From: a virus
DNA length: 36,814 bases
IMG/VR virus record: IMGVR_UViG_3300000385_000012
Span: 1-36,814 of that record
Strand: one strand, 5' to 3'
Shown in pieces: positions 23,054-30,468 of the stretch; position 1 is the stretch's first letter; every line of letters starts with the position of its first letter. The translations under genes were made by a program, and so were the position numbers. The notes beneath the pieces were generated by a model. It saw nothing but the letters and a program-made list of their open reading frames with translations, did no database searches and was not told the origin of the DNA.

Positions 23054-24928
23054 TTATATTTCGCAGCTACCTCCACTACAGGCTAGCGTCTTGGCACCTT
23101 CCGTGTTGTCCTCCTTCTCATAATCAGCCAGCTTAGACCAGTCGATGACAGGCATGCTTTCAAGCATAGTCTCGTAAGTATGCGAGTCGATCTTCTGGTA
23201 TGGCGCTTGCTTATATGTCCCGCCGTCATGCGGCAGGAACGACATACCAATCATGTGGTCCCAGTTGTTGTATGCCCAAGAGCATAGGTCGAACCATGAA
23301 CTGTCTGTGTAGTATGCGGTTAGCGACACGGTGTGCTCTGCCCAGTAGGTGCCGTACTGCTTGGCTAGCTCTAGCTGGTCGATGGTGCCTACGTCATCCA
23401 CCGTAAGCGCACAGTCAGGGGACTTCATCGGGAAGCTGAACACCGTAGTGGAGTCTGGCTTCATGACGCATGGCTCATGCGGTACACCCTGATCTATAAG
23501 GAACTGCGTCAGCGGGTCTTTGTTGTCCTGCCGTACAGTGCGGATATAGAACGGTGAGTACCGAGGGTGAATACCAGAGGCGCTGTCCACTAGCTGTGAC
23601 ACAGTACCGGAGGGCTTCACGGTGGTGATGGCAGCCGATGGGTTGATGCCCAGTTTATCTGCCCACGCCGCATTCACCTCGACCGCATGCTGACGTAGCT
23701 CTGAGAGCCACTGAGCGGCTTCCTCAGACACGGTAGACATAACCGGGTGGTCACATATACCTGTGAAGCTAACGCCCAGCAGACGCTCTTCCTCGCAGTT
23801 ACGCTTCCACTTGCTGCGTAGGTAGCGGAAGTCTGTCAGCGTAGCCTGCAATGTACCCATGACCGTGGCGTACCCGACCTTCTGCTTCAGGTCCTCCAAG
23901 GTATCGTGCGGACGTATCACTACCTCTGTCAGGTTACACATTTGTCCTGACCGCAGAAGTATCTCAGCGCAGGGGTTAACACCCATGATACCCTCGGGGT
24001 CACGCTTGCCGTACTTAGCTGCCTTCTTCTTGGCTGCTTCGCGATTGAAGATACCACGCTCACCGGAGAAGCTGTCGTACAGGGAGCGCATCTCATCCTG
24101 AAACACTTGGAAGTCAGGCCGCTCGGTGTAGGCCGCTGAGTTATTAGCCAGCGCCCGCTGCCCGTGGTCTGTCCACCACTGCCCAGACTTAGCCTTGCGC
24201 ATTCGGTCATCCGATACGTTGGACAGGCTAATCATAGCCGACCGGCGCACGCCGCCGACCACAACAATCTCGCCCACCTTGCACATAATGTCGTGGCATT
24301 CGATGCTGTTCAGTTTACGTCCAGCCGCATTGGTAAACGTACGGGTTACAAACTCGAACAAGTCCACAAGAGGCTGAGGCCCAGAGGCACGACCGCCAAA
24401 CGTCTTTAGGCGAGCACCAGCAGGTCGGATGTTTGAGTAGTCTACCTTGGGAATCTCACCGGCATACAGCATGGCAATCAGCTGCCGGAATGCCTTGGCC
24501 CACCCAATCTTACTGTCGGCTACGACGATGGTGGTGTCTGTCTCGAAGAAGTCTTCGGCCACCTCGGGTAGCTTACTAATTTCCTGCCGCTCGACACTGA
24601 AGCCCAAGCCTGTGCCGCAACACAGCACGTAAAGCGCCTCATCGAACGCACGGGGGTGATCGACAGACAGGAAGGCACAGTTGTACCCCGCCACGTTGTC
24701 GCGGTCCAGCGCCTCGCCAGCGGTCCACAGGGCACGCATGCTAGGCATCACGTCCATATTCTCAATAGCCTGCTGTAATTCTCGCGCTAAGTCTGCGTTA
24801 ATCAGGCCCTTGTCTGCCCAGTAGTACACGTAACGTGCTACTGTCTCGTCCCAGAACTCTCGCCGCTGGTCTACTTCACGCCAGCGAGCGTAGCGGGACA
24901 GGGCAATTAGGTTGTTGTAGTCTTTCAT
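23054..24928 (-). CDS. nrdJ: Class II (adenosylcobalamin-dependent) ribonucleotide reductase, monomeric RTPR type
   Basis: This is 624 residues, shorter than the bacterial Lactobacillus enzyme (739). The radical-site segment is V-N-P-C-A-E with Cys320 and Glu322, and the redox pair is Cys84 (AGYNCAF) with Cys331 (GQMCNL). The 11-residue step from Cys320 to Cys331 equals that between C408 and C419 of the Lactobacillus protein. KPSGTVSQL binds phosphate. The end, ACSGGSCEI, carries the C-terminal Cys pair that is recharged by thioredoxin. It reduces ribonucleotides to deoxyribonucleotides and needs B12 from the host or its surroundings but no oxygen. TAAGGAGAGAAG precedes the ATG. Confidence 0.95.
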   Translation of the reverse strand: MKDYNNLIALSRYARWREVDQRREFWDETVARYVYYWADKGLINADLARELQQAIENMDVMPSMRALWTAGEALDRDNVAGYNCAFLSVDHPRAFDEALYVLCCGTGLGFSVERQEISKLPEVAEDFFETDTTIVVADSKIGWAKAFRQLIAMLYAGEIPKVDYSNIRPAGARLKTFGGRASGPQPLVDLFEFVTRTFTNAAGRKLNSIECHDIMCKVGEIVVVGGVRRSAMISLSNVSDDRMRKAKSGQWWTDHGQRALANNSAAYTERPDFQVFQDEMRSLYDSFSGERGIFNREAAKKKAAKYGKRDPEGIMGVNPCAEILLRSGQMCNLTEVVIRPHDTLEDLKQKVGYATVMGTLQATLTDFRYLRSKWKRNCEEERLLGVSFTGICDHPVMSTVSEEAAQWLSELRQHAVEVNAAWADKLGINPSAAITTVKPSGTVSQLVDSASGIHPRYSPFYIRTVRQDNKDPLTQFLIDQGVPHEPCVMKPDSTTVFSFPMKSPDCALTVDDVGTIDQLELAKQYGTYWAEHTVSLTAYYTDSSWFDLCSWAYNNWDHMIGMSFLPHDGGTYKQAPYQKIDSHTYETMLESMPVIDWSKLADYEKEDNTEGAKTLACSGGSCEI

Positions 24929-24941
24929 CTTCTCTCCTTAA

Positions 24942-24988
24942 ATTATCTGTACATGCTATGGTGCGGTTTGATTATCTGTACATGCTAT
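24942..24988 (-). repeat. Two 18-bp direct repeats ahead of the RNR gene
   Basis: On the minus strand ATAGCATGTACAGATAAT occurs twice (24971-24988 and 24942-24959), 29 bases apart, between the DUF1289 gene and the RNR start. Each ends in a TAAT resembling a -10 box, but no good -35 is seen. AGCATGTAC is shared with the SSB promoter. This may be an operator or a pair of weak promoters. Confidence 0.75.
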
Positions 24989-24998
24989 AGCCTAGCAG

Positions 24999-25175
24999 TC
25001 ATAGGAAGGGGTAGTTGCGTACCCTCTTCCGCTCTTCGCACAGCTCTAACACTTTGCGTCTGTCCGAATCGTTCATATGCATCCACTGCTTTATCTCTGC
25101 CACCGAGCGGTAGCAGCTACGACAGAAGCCGTCATCTGCTCGGCACCGTTGGGTGCATGGGCTTGGTACACTCAT
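24999..25175 (-). CDS. DUF1289 family small Cys-rich protein
   Basis: This is 58 residues: SVPSPCTQRCRADDGFCRSCYRSVAEIKQWMHMNDSDRRKVLELC. This fits DUF1289 (S-P-C-x3-C-x2-D...C-x-G/S-C-x-R-x2-x-E-I-x2-W-x2-M-x2-x-E-R-x2-V), a small zinc- or iron-sulphur-like fold of unknown role that is common in proteobacteria and so probably taken from a host. GGAGGAAGCGCT precedes the ATG at 25175, inside the previous gene. The longer reading frame to 25214 is a shadow. Confidence 0.85.
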   Translation of the reverse strand: MSVPSPCTQRCRADDGFCRSCYRSVAEIKQWMHMNDSDRRKVLELCEERKRVRNYPFL

Positions 25176-25399
25176 AGCGCTTCCTCCATAGCTGCATCGA
25201 CAGCGGCTTGCCAATTCAGTTTCTCAGGGTATGCCTTGGTGAAGTCAATATCGAACACCCGATACCCCGTCTTAGTCTCGCGGAGAGTAAGGTTATTATC
25301 GGACAGCCACGTAAGACGCGCCCTGTCTGTGTTAATGCCTTGAATCACAGCCCCGCAAACACGGGCCTCACATTGTCCACGGCATGGACATATCTTCAT
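25172..25399 (-). CDS. Small protein with N-terminal Cys motif, unknown
   Basis: This is a 75-residue protein. MKICPCRGQCEARVCG provides four Cys that may bind zinc. The remainder (LTWLSDNNLTLRETKTGYRVFDIDFTKAYPEKLNWQAAVDAA) looks like a compact alpha-beta fold. It begins by overlap with the primase stop and ends in EEAL, whose codons hold the ribosome-binding site of the next gene. No family is recognised. Confidence 0.75.
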   Translation of the reverse strand: MKICPCRGQCEARVCGAVIQGINTDRARLTWLSDNNLTLRETKTGYRVFDIDFTKAYPEKLNWQAAVDAAMEEAL

Positions 25400-27054
25400 A
25401 GCGCTTCCTCCTCTGCTACCACCGGCTCGAACTCGCTGAGCCTGCCGGTGTCGTTGTCGTAAAGTAGATGACCCGCTGGGCCAGTGATACCGCTGAACCT
25501 GTTCTTGAGTACACGCACACTGGTGGTGTTGCGTACAACGGGGTCGTCTGCTTGGCCGTTACGCTCAAGGCCAATCACAAAGTCGGACAGCTGGGCGATG
25601 GCCGCGCTGCCCCGCAGCTGTGACAGGCTAGTGGCTGCGCCCTCTTCGTGGCCCTTACCTTCAGGCCGCTTGAGGTGCGACACGGCGAACAGTACAATCC
25701 CTGTGTCCTGTGTGAGCGTACGTAGCTTGGTCATTATCTCGTCGAGGGCACGGCGCTCATCGCCATGCTGACCAGCCGACACTAGAATACTAATGTGATC
25801 TAAGACAATCACCTTGCAGTCCAGCGCCTTAGCCATGAAGCGGACACGTGCCACCACTTGGTCAACGGTAGCGCCTGTGTCGAATGACGCATCCATAATC
25901 ATCAGCTGACCGTCACCGAAGACACGCTCGAACGACTCCCTGTAAGCGTCGTCACCGCGTTTTATAGCACTGGTAGGTAGATGCACAGGGGTGGACAGAT
26001 CGACGCCCATGAAGCCTTCAGCGGTGCGTTCGACCGACTCCTCCATGAACAGACAGCCTACCTTGTGCGGTGTAGTCTTGCGGATATGCATGACCAGCTC
26101 CCGCAGTATGGAAGACTTCCCTAACCCTGACCCCGCCGTAATGGTTACCAGCTCAGTTGGGCGGAAGCCGAAGGTCAGGTCGTTAAGCTTAGGCCACGGC
26201 CAATCACCGATAGCCGCTGGTTTATCCGCGTTTAGACGCTGCCACAACTCGTCGACAGACAGCACACCCTTGGGGGTATACTGTGAGGCAGACCAGTAGG
26301 CGTCGGTGAATTCCTTGGTCAGGCCAGCCTTCAGGTAGTCGTTAGCATCCTTGCCCTGCTTGGCGTCTAGCTTCATGACCCGAAGCTTACCGGCGAAGAC
26401 GTCAGCAGCCTTCTCGACAGCTGCCTTGCCTGCCTCGTCGGCATCAAAGCACAGGATGATTTCCTCGAAGCCATCAAGGAACTCGTAGCTGGCTTTGAAG
26501 TCACGACCTGCGCCGGCAGCACCGCTACGCAAGGACACAACAGGCACCTTGCCTTGCAGTATCTGCCATGCAGACAGGGCATCCAGCTCACCCTCTGTCA
26601 CGACAATGCGATTACGTTGATGGTTGCCGTACTTGTGTTGGCCGAACAGACCGCCGTCCTTGGTGTCGCCGATAGCGCGGAAGGCCTTGTCCTGACCCCG
26701 CACCTTGAAGCCTACAGGCTCGGAGGAGTCGTCGGTGAAGTAGGGGTATAGGTGCGTGCCGTCTGCCTGCACCACTACGCCGTAGTGCTTGACGGCGGCA
26801 GCACTAATGCAGCGGTCAGGGATGGCGGCAGGGTTTGCCTTGTGCCATTGCTCGACCGCTCGGGTGTGTTGAATTGAAGTGCTAATGGGTTTGTCCTCCA
26901 TGTACTTGGTGTAGAATGGTTCGCTCGAAGCGCTGTCAATTTTCTTGCGGGTGTCACAGCTGAAGCATGTACTCCAGCCGTCGCTATTCTCTGCCCTTGC
27001 GTCGCTGCTTCCGCAGTCATCACAGGGTAGCTTTGTACGTACAAATTGACCCAT
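25396..27054 (-). CDS. Primase-helicase (T7 gp4-like)
   Basis: This is a 552-residue bifunctional replication protein. A zinc-binding domain has Cys11, Cys14, Cys30 and Cys33. The TOPRIM primase core has VVTEGELDALSAWQ (about 151-164) and LCFDADEAGK (about 201-210). The RecA-like helicase has Walker A TAGSGLGKSS (306-315), the E of MEESVE, Walker B VIVLDHISIL, and a final block SHLKRPEGKGHEEGAATSLSQLRGSAAI, as in T7 gp4. The acidic end, EPVVAEEEAL, may contact the polymerase. GGTTCCTCCGC on the plus strand is its GGAGG site; it is driven from 27078. Confidence 0.95.
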   Translation of the reverse strand: MGQFVRTKLPCDDCGSSDARAENSDGWSTCFSCDTRKKIDSASSEPFYTKYMEDKPISTSIQHTRAVEQWHKANPAAIPDRCISAAAVKHYGVVVQADGTHLYPYFTDDSSEPVGFKVRGQDKAFRAIGDTKDGGLFGQHKYGNHQRNRIVVTEGELDALSAWQILQGKVPVVSLRSGAAGAGRDFKASYEFLDGFEEIILCFDADEAGKAAVEKAADVFAGKLRVMKLDAKQGKDANDYLKAGLTKEFTDAYWSASQYTPKGVLSVDELWQRLNADKPAAIGDWPWPKLNDLTFGFRPTELVTITAGSGLGKSSILRELVMHIRKTTPHKVGCLFMEESVERTAEGFMGVDLSTPVHLPTSAIKRGDDAYRESFERVFGDGQLMIMDASFDTGATVDQVVARVRFMAKALDCKVIVLDHISILVSAGQHGDERRALDEIMTKLRTLTQDTGIVLFAVSHLKRPEGKGHEEGAATSLSQLRGSAAIAQLSDFVIGLERNGQADDPVVRNTTSVRVLKNRFSGITGPAGHLLYDNDTGRLSEFEPVVAEEEAL

Positions 27055-27077
27055 AGGTTCCTCCGCTTGGGCAGTAT

Positions 27078-27106
27078 ATTGTATCAGAAATACTCGTCGC
27101 TGTCTA
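27078..27106 (-). promoter_or_regulatory. Promoter for the primase-helicase
   Basis: On the minus strand TAGACA (27101-27106), 17 bases ending in TGA, and TACAAT (27078-27083). The spacer end TTTCTGA includes the TGA stop of the upstream gene. The sequence TTTCTGATACAATATA is identical at the portal promoter (34381-34409), which also overlaps a TTC-TGA stop. Confidence 0.75.
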
Positions 27107-27455
27107 GGTAGTCGCCCGTGTCTTGGTAGTATTCCCGAAATGCCTCAGCAGCATCCCGCTCCGCTACTGTCAGAGGCACCCCTGCCCCCTCCATGTCACA
27201 CTCTACCCGAACCTCACTGCCCCACTGGTAGCCGTATTCGCGGTACTCGTCGGGCAGTAGGTCCAGCTCCTGATAGTCCTCCTCGATTTCAATGTAGCTA
27301 CCCATCGGCACGCCACGGCCTACACGTGCAGCCTTCTCGGCACGATCGTCATACTCTAGTGTCTCGATCTTGCCGCCATTTGCTAGGAATATGCGGGTAT
27401 CGTCGGCTAACTTAGCCCGAACCTGCTCCTTGGTTAAACCTGATAGTGCGCCCAT
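27084..27455 (-). CDS. Unknown early protein
   Basis: This is a 123-residue acidic protein. The N-terminal part SGLTKEQVRAKLADDTRIFLANGGKIETL resembles short phage proteins that begin with a helix and a G-G-K-I-x-x-L strand; the rest is Asp/Glu/Tyr-rich (YIEIEEDYQELDLLPDEYREYGYQWG). AAAGGAGTGAGCC precedes the ATG. The end, EYF-stop, forms part of the promoter of the next gene. No function is assigned. Confidence 0.75.
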   Translation of the reverse strand: MGALSGLTKEQVRAKLADDTRIFLANGGKIETLEYDDRAEKAARVGRGVPMGSYIEIEEDYQELDLLPDEYREYGYQWGSEVRVECDMEGAGVPLTVAERDAAEAFREYYQDTGDYLDSDEYF

Positions 27456-27531
27456 GGCTCACTCCTTTATGTTTGAAAGTAATACGAAAAAGACAAATAC
27501 CAAAAAGATAAACTCTATGAAGCCGCCCACC

Positions 27532-27744
27532 CTACACCTCCTTGAACACAGGAATGTCAGACTTGCGCTTCCAAAGGTAGGCGCTGCGGTAGCAATTCGC
27601 GGAAAGTTTAAAGTAAATGGCCTGCATATAACCATCTGCTTTTAAAGCCTTGCTGTTATATTCCCTAGCCTTCTTAAACTCACCGGCAGCATAGCAGCGT
27701 CGTCGTCTGCGTGCCTCTGCGTTGTGCATCTGTAATTCATTCAC
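27532..27744 (-). CDS. Small basic protein, unknown
   Basis: This is 70 residues with an Arg run (EARRRRRCYAAGEFKKAREYNSKA) and a helix-rich body. Its ATG overlaps the stop of the preceding gene, so coupling is likely; there is no strong Shine-Dalgarno site of its own. A TPR-like helix pair is possible (YAAGEFKKAREYNSKAL) but one repeat does not make a domain. The 76 bases between it and the next gene are A/T-rich with no clear promoter. Confidence 0.66.
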   Translation of the reverse strand: MNELQMHNAEARRRRRCYAAGEFKKAREYNSKALKADGYMQAIYFKLSANCYRSAYLWKRKSDIPVFKEV

Positions 27745-28006
27745 GGAATGCGTCCTCCATTTCTACCATATTGTAGTATTGATACATGCTTTCGATTGCC
27801 TCTACACTAAGGCGTTGCGAATCGTTCTCATCTAAATCGTTCAGCGCTTGCAGTAGCATACCAGCCGCCGCTGCCATGCCCGAGCTAATGCCCGCCATGA
27901 AGCGTGCTTGCAGGGGTAGGCGGCGTGACTCTTTGGTGAGTACCTCCGCGCCTGCTTCCAATTCATCGACCACGGCCATCAGCCGTTCTAATTCGTTCTG
28001 TTTCAT
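27737..28006 (-). CDS. Small helical protein, unknown
   Basis: This is an 89-residue, mostly helical acidic protein with an Ala/Met/Gly-rich centre (FMAGISSGMAAAAGMLLQAL) that is amphipathic rather than a clear membrane segment. Its ATG overlaps the previous stop (ATGA) and its end overlaps the next gene. No family is recognised. Confidence 0.7.
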   Translation of the reverse strand: MKQNELERLMAVVDELEAGAEVLTKESRRLPLQARFMAGISSGMAAAAGMLLQALNDLDENDSQRLSVEAIESMYQYYNMVEMEDAFRE

Positions 28007-28329
28007 TGCTCGTCCCTCTCAAGTGCATCGTCAATTTGCTGGCATAGGTAGTCGACGTTGTCGGAAACGTCGGTGCTGTCTATCATGTACGTACCTATAT
28101 GCCGTGACAGTGTCAGGGCTGCCAGTCGCACCTCTTCCACGTACAGCAGCCCGTCTTCGCCTGCTTGCCCGTCATCGAATTCGCGGTCCAGCCACCAATA
28201 CTCTTCGGGGTGGATATGGAAAAATTCACTCTGCTTGTCCCGATCAAAGTAAAAGTAATACATACCACCGTAATTTTCAACATAACCGCCGACCGTAAAG
28301 GCCGGACGGCTTACAAACACTTCGCGCAT
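28003..28329 (-). CDS. Unknown early protein
   Basis: This is a 108-residue protein. The first half is Tyr/Phe-rich and beta-like (GGYVENYGGMYYFYFDRDKQSEFFHIHPEEYWWLDREFDD), while the end is an acidic helix. GGAGGACTGATT lies before the ATG. It overlaps the next gene by four bases. No family is recognised. Confidence 0.72.
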   Translation of the reverse strand: MREVFVSRPAFTVGGYVENYGGMYYFYFDRDKQSEFFHIHPEEYWWLDREFDDGQAGEDGLLYVEEVRLAALTLSRHIGTYMIDSTDVSDNVDYLCQQIDDALERDEQ

Positions 28330-28331
28330 AA

Positions 28332-28610
28332 TCAGTCCTCCAATAGTGCGTATCGCTCTTCCAGCTCAGCGTTTAGATGCTTAGCTAGCGTGTCCCAATC
28401 CACCTCAGCGAAACAACCTGAAATGAAGTCTGCCAGTAGGCCGACAGACAGTTGACTCATGGCCTCGCCCTCGTTAGCAATGTACTCGATGGTATCCCGC
28501 AACTCGCTTGGGTCTACGTACCATTGCTCGCTGTCTGCGTAGTAGTCCGGCATTTCATCCATGTACCACAAATTAACTAGCCATGTCTCTCTGTTTTTCC
28601 ATCCGTTCAT
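28332..28610 (-). CDS. DUF7249-like phage protein
   Basis: This is a 92-residue protein that starts MNGWKNRETWLVNLWYMDE, the hallmark N-R-E-T-W-L-V-N-L-W opening of a small acidic phage family that I recall as DUF7249. The rest is acidic and helical (SQLSVGLLADFISGCFAEVDWDTLAKHLNAELEE). I chose 28610 because GGAGGTAC precedes it; the frame opens slightly earlier at 28622 without a site. The family is frequent in early regions of phages of proteobacteria; the role is unknown. Confidence 0.82.
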   Translation of the reverse strand: MNGWKNRETWLVNLWYMDEMPDYYADSEQWYVDPSELRDTIEYIANEGEAMSQLSVGLLADFISGCFAEVDWDTLAKHLNAELEERYALLED

Positions 28611-28822
28611 TGTACCTCCCATCGCAAGTCGATTACGTCCAAGCTATCCTCTTCGCCCAGCATGACTTCTTGGGCCTGCGCTGCTGCCATTGCGTCGCTG
28701 TCAGTGTAGAGCGTTTCGGCAGAGGCGATGCTGTCGCCATTGCTTAGCTCAGCGTGAGCCGTGACGCTGTACTCTGTGCCTGAGTAAACTTTCACCACGT
28801 AGTGGATTGATTCAATGTGCAT
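28607..28822 (-). CDS. Unknown small protein after element B
   Basis: This is a 71-residue protein (MHIESIHYVVKVYSGTEYSVTAHAELSNGDSIASAETL...) that reads as a beta-rich acidic fold. AAGGAGAAGGTATC places the start at 28822. The open frame extends further upstream through the palindromic element, but that part is the translated repeat. Its stop overlaps the next start. No family is recognised. Confidence 0.74.
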   Translation of the reverse strand: MHIESIHYVVKVYSGTEYSVTAHAELSNGDSIASAETLYTDSDAMAAAQAQEVMLGEEDSLDVIDLRWEVQ

Positions 28823-28862
28823 GATACCTTCTCCTTGATAGTTTGCCGTAGGGCCGTACACC

Positions 28863-28886
28863 CTACGGCGTTGAGAACCGTTCTCA
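28863..28886 (-). promoter_or_regulatory. Six-copy palindromic element, copy B
   Basis: TGAGAACGGTTCTCA (palindrome at 28872-28886) is followed by ACGCCGTAG. The first TGA is the stop codon of the upstream gene. The last nine bases of the element form the arm of a perfect 9-bp hairpin, GCCGTAGGG-N7-CCCTACGGC (28845-28869), ahead of the next ribosome-binding site. Confidence 0.85.
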
Positions 28887-29150
28887 TTTTTCTGGTACTT
28901 CACAAAAGGCGTACATTTGCTCGACAGCCCGTGAGTAGTCATTGTCGCGGATTTTCACGACGCCGAAAAGCCGTCCATTTATGTACTTTACAACCTTGAT
29001 GGCCCCGTCGTGCAGCTGCTCGATTACGTGAGCCTCAAGACGTATGTCGCCGTCATAGCTAAGATCAGCATGGCGGATAATGTACTCGTACCCCGCGCTG
29101 GTAGTACGTACAGTGTGTCCGTCGTGGGTAATTCCGATGATACCAGTCAT
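28884..29150 (-). CDS. Unknown small protein after element C
   Basis: This is 88 residues from ATG 29150 (AAGGAGAAATAC upstream): MTGIIGITHDGHTVRTTSAGYEYIIRHADLSYDGDIRLEAHVIEQLHDGAIKVVKYING. It looks like a beta-barrel or SH3-like small fold. The longer frame to 29252 translates the repeat element and is rejected. The stop TGA is part of element B. No family is recognised. Confidence 0.74.
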   Translation of the reverse strand: MTGIIGITHDGHTVRTTSAGYEYIIRHADLSYDGDIRLEAHVIEQLHDGAIKVVKYINGRLFGVVKIRDNDYSRAVEQMYAFCEVPEK

Positions 29151-29193
29151 TGTATTTCTCCTTGTATTGTGGTGTGCCATAAGGCCTCTCACC

Positions 29194-29217
29194 CTATGGC
29201 GTTGAGAACCGTTCTCA
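29194..29217 (-). promoter_or_regulatory. Six-copy palindromic element, copy C
   Basis: The palindrome TGAGAACGGTTCTCA (29203-29217) plus ACGCCATAG, with the TGA again serving as the upstream stop codon. GCCATAGGG pairs with CCTTATGGC downstream with one mismatch, giving a hairpin like that of copy B. Confidence 0.85.
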
Positions 29218-29391
29218 TTTGATGTTTTCTTCCCTACGTCGGCGTAGCTCAAAGATTATGTCTAACCACAATTCGTGCATAGAGTTCGCTGCGTCTCCTT
29301 TCTCTAGCCTACAGTAGTACCCTTCAGCTGCCCAAGCGATGCGGCGCAGTTGCTCGATCTCTTTGGTTGTCATTGCTTCTAAGTTAAACAT
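29215..29391 (-). CDS. Unknown short helical protein
   Basis: This is 58 residues, MFNLEAMTTKEIEQLRRIAWAAEGYYCRLEKGDAANSMHELWLDIIFELRRRREENIK, two helices with a basic C terminus. AAGGAGATTTACA sets the start at 29391, closely following a GGGCC-TTTC-GGCCC hairpin that may shape access to the site. The stop codon lies inside element C. No family is recognised. Confidence 0.72.
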   Translation of the reverse strand: MFNLEAMTTKEIEQLRRIAWAAEGYYCRLEKGDAANSMHELWLDIIFELRRRREENIK

Positions 29392-29441
29392 TGTAAATCT
29401 CCTTGGGCCTTTCGGCCCGTTGTGTTCCATTGTCTCTCACA

Positions 29442-29465
29442 CTATGGCGTTGAGAACCGTTCTCA
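29442..29465 (-). promoter_or_regulatory. Six-copy palindromic element, copy D
   Basis: The full palindrome TGAGAACGGTTCTCA (29451-29465) and ACGCCATAG follow the DUF7227-like gene's stop by one base. A GGGCC-TTTC-GGCCC hairpin (29405-29418) lies between it and the next ribosome-binding site. Confidence 0.85.
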
Positions 29466-29466
29466 T

Positions 29467-30192
29467 TTAGACGGCCACCGCTATCAAGTCGGGGTTGTAG
29501 CTAGACGCCTTCGCGCCGTGCGCCTGAATGAATATGCTCTTACCCTTGCCACGACCACTGCCGTCGCATAATCCGCACTCTTCGCACGACATACCCGCGC
29601 TGTCGGATAGGCATTCCACTTCCCCACGAATACGGTCGGAAACGTCACGCACCACACGAAAGTACCGTATACCCTTCGCCTGATACCGCTCCGCCTGCTC
29701 TCGTGTGTCAGCGGACGCCATGCAGACATCTAGCAGGGCCGCGTCAAAGCCGCTGTGGGCCATTTGGTGGGTGTACCCTGTATGACCGGCCGCCTTGCGC
29801 GCTATCGTCGCCCACAAGGCCGTTGGGGCAGCCGCAGGGTCACCATATGCACCCATGCGAACCTTTCGACCCTTGATGGCGCGGTGAAATGCTGCCACGT
29901 CTGTGCTGTACGCGCCACGTTGATATGCTTTCCAGATGGCGAGCGGGGCTTGGAATACTGTCACGTAACATGAACCCTGATTGACCGGACGGTGGACACA
30001 GTCGCCACAAACACTACTGTCATCGCCCGTCTTGAGCGCGTCGTGTGGTGCTATGTCAGACCGCATCACCCACGTCTGCACCATGTTCCCCGTCTTGGCG
30101 TTGCGGGTGGACATTGTGGCAATCACCACGATGGGCGCGCCATCTAGCAGTGACGGGCCTTCGTACAATACGTAGCCTTTTTCGTTTTTCAT
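29467..30192 (-). CDS. DUF7227-like phage protein with Cys clusters
   Basis: This is 241 residues from ATG 30192 (GGGAGGTAAGC upstream). The region KTGNMVQTWVMRSDIAPHDALKTGDDSSVCGDCVHR...GSCYVTVFQAPLAIWKAYQRGAY is the signature of a phage and plasmid family that I recall as DUF7227. It has C-G-D-C with a later Cys, and a second Cys-rich site (CEECGLCDGSGRGKGKSIFIQAHG) close to the C terminus, so metal binding is likely. It acts in the early block; its role is unknown. The longer frame to 30258 runs through the repeat and is rejected. Confidence 0.86.
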   Translation of the reverse strand: MKNEKGYVLYEGPSLLDGAPIVVIATMSTRNAKTGNMVQTWVMRSDIAPHDALKTGDDSSVCGDCVHRPVNQGSCYVTVFQAPLAIWKAYQRGAYSTDVAAFHRAIKGRKVRMGAYGDPAAAPTALWATIARKAAGHTGYTHQMAHSGFDAALLDVCMASADTREQAERYQAKGIRYFRVVRDVSDRIRGEVECLSDSAGMSCEECGLCDGSGRGKGKSIFIQAHGAKASSYNPDLIAVAV

Positions 30193-30233
30193 GCTTACCT
30201 CCCGTTGAAAGCTAGGCCTTAAGGCCTTACACA

Positions 30234-30257
30234 CTATGGCGTTGAGAACCGTTCTCA
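30234..30257 (-). promoter_or_regulatory. Six-copy palindromic element, copy E
   Basis: The palindrome TGAGAACGGTTCTCA (30243-30257) and ACGCCATAG start two bases after the stop of the 59-residue gene. A GGCCTTAAGGCC palindrome follows downstream, close to the DUF7227-like gene's ribosome-binding site. Confidence 0.85.
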
Positions 30258-30258
30258 C

Positions 30259-30438
30259 TTAGCCACGTAGGTCGAATGTCACTTTGGGGTCGTTAAAGCT
30301 GTACTGTGCTTCAACTGCCAATGCTTTATCAATGGCCGCACCCTTGCTCTTGCGTCGGTATTGGAATTGGAATTGACCGCGAGATTCGATGACCACCCTC
30401 CAGAACCCATCAGCTGATTTGTGCACTTTGATTTCCAT
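30259..30438 (-). CDS. Small basic protein, unknown
   Basis: This 59-residue protein is below the size limit of most ORF lists. It reads MEIKVHKSADGFWRVVIES and then GQFQFQYRRKSKGAAIDKALAVEAQ, resembling a small beta-alpha DNA- or RNA-binding fold (beta hairpin and a basic helix). GGAGGGCAATCC precedes the ATG. It is flanked by elements E and F. A regulator that acts on those elements is possible but not shown. Confidence 0.7.
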   Translation of the reverse strand: MEIKVHKSADGFWRVVIESRGQFQFQYRRKSKGAAIDKALAVEAQYSFNDPKVTFDLRG

Positions 30439-30468
30439 GGATTGCCCTCCGGTTGAATGTCTTACAAT

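Noticed and set aside
23859-24409. Plus-strand frames opposite the RNR gene
   Set aside because: Mirror frames of a strongly conserved gene; no ribosome-binding sites.
26910-26945. TTGACA-like promoter inside the primase gene (minus strand)
   Set aside because: The -10 at the right spacing (TTCTAC) is poor, and there is no reason for a start there.
28823-28942. Upstream extension of the gene at 28607 and the matching extension of the one at 28884 (similar N-terminal peptides NENGSQR)
   Set aside because: The shared peptide is simply the six-copy DNA element translated; good ribosome-binding sites lie at the shorter starts.
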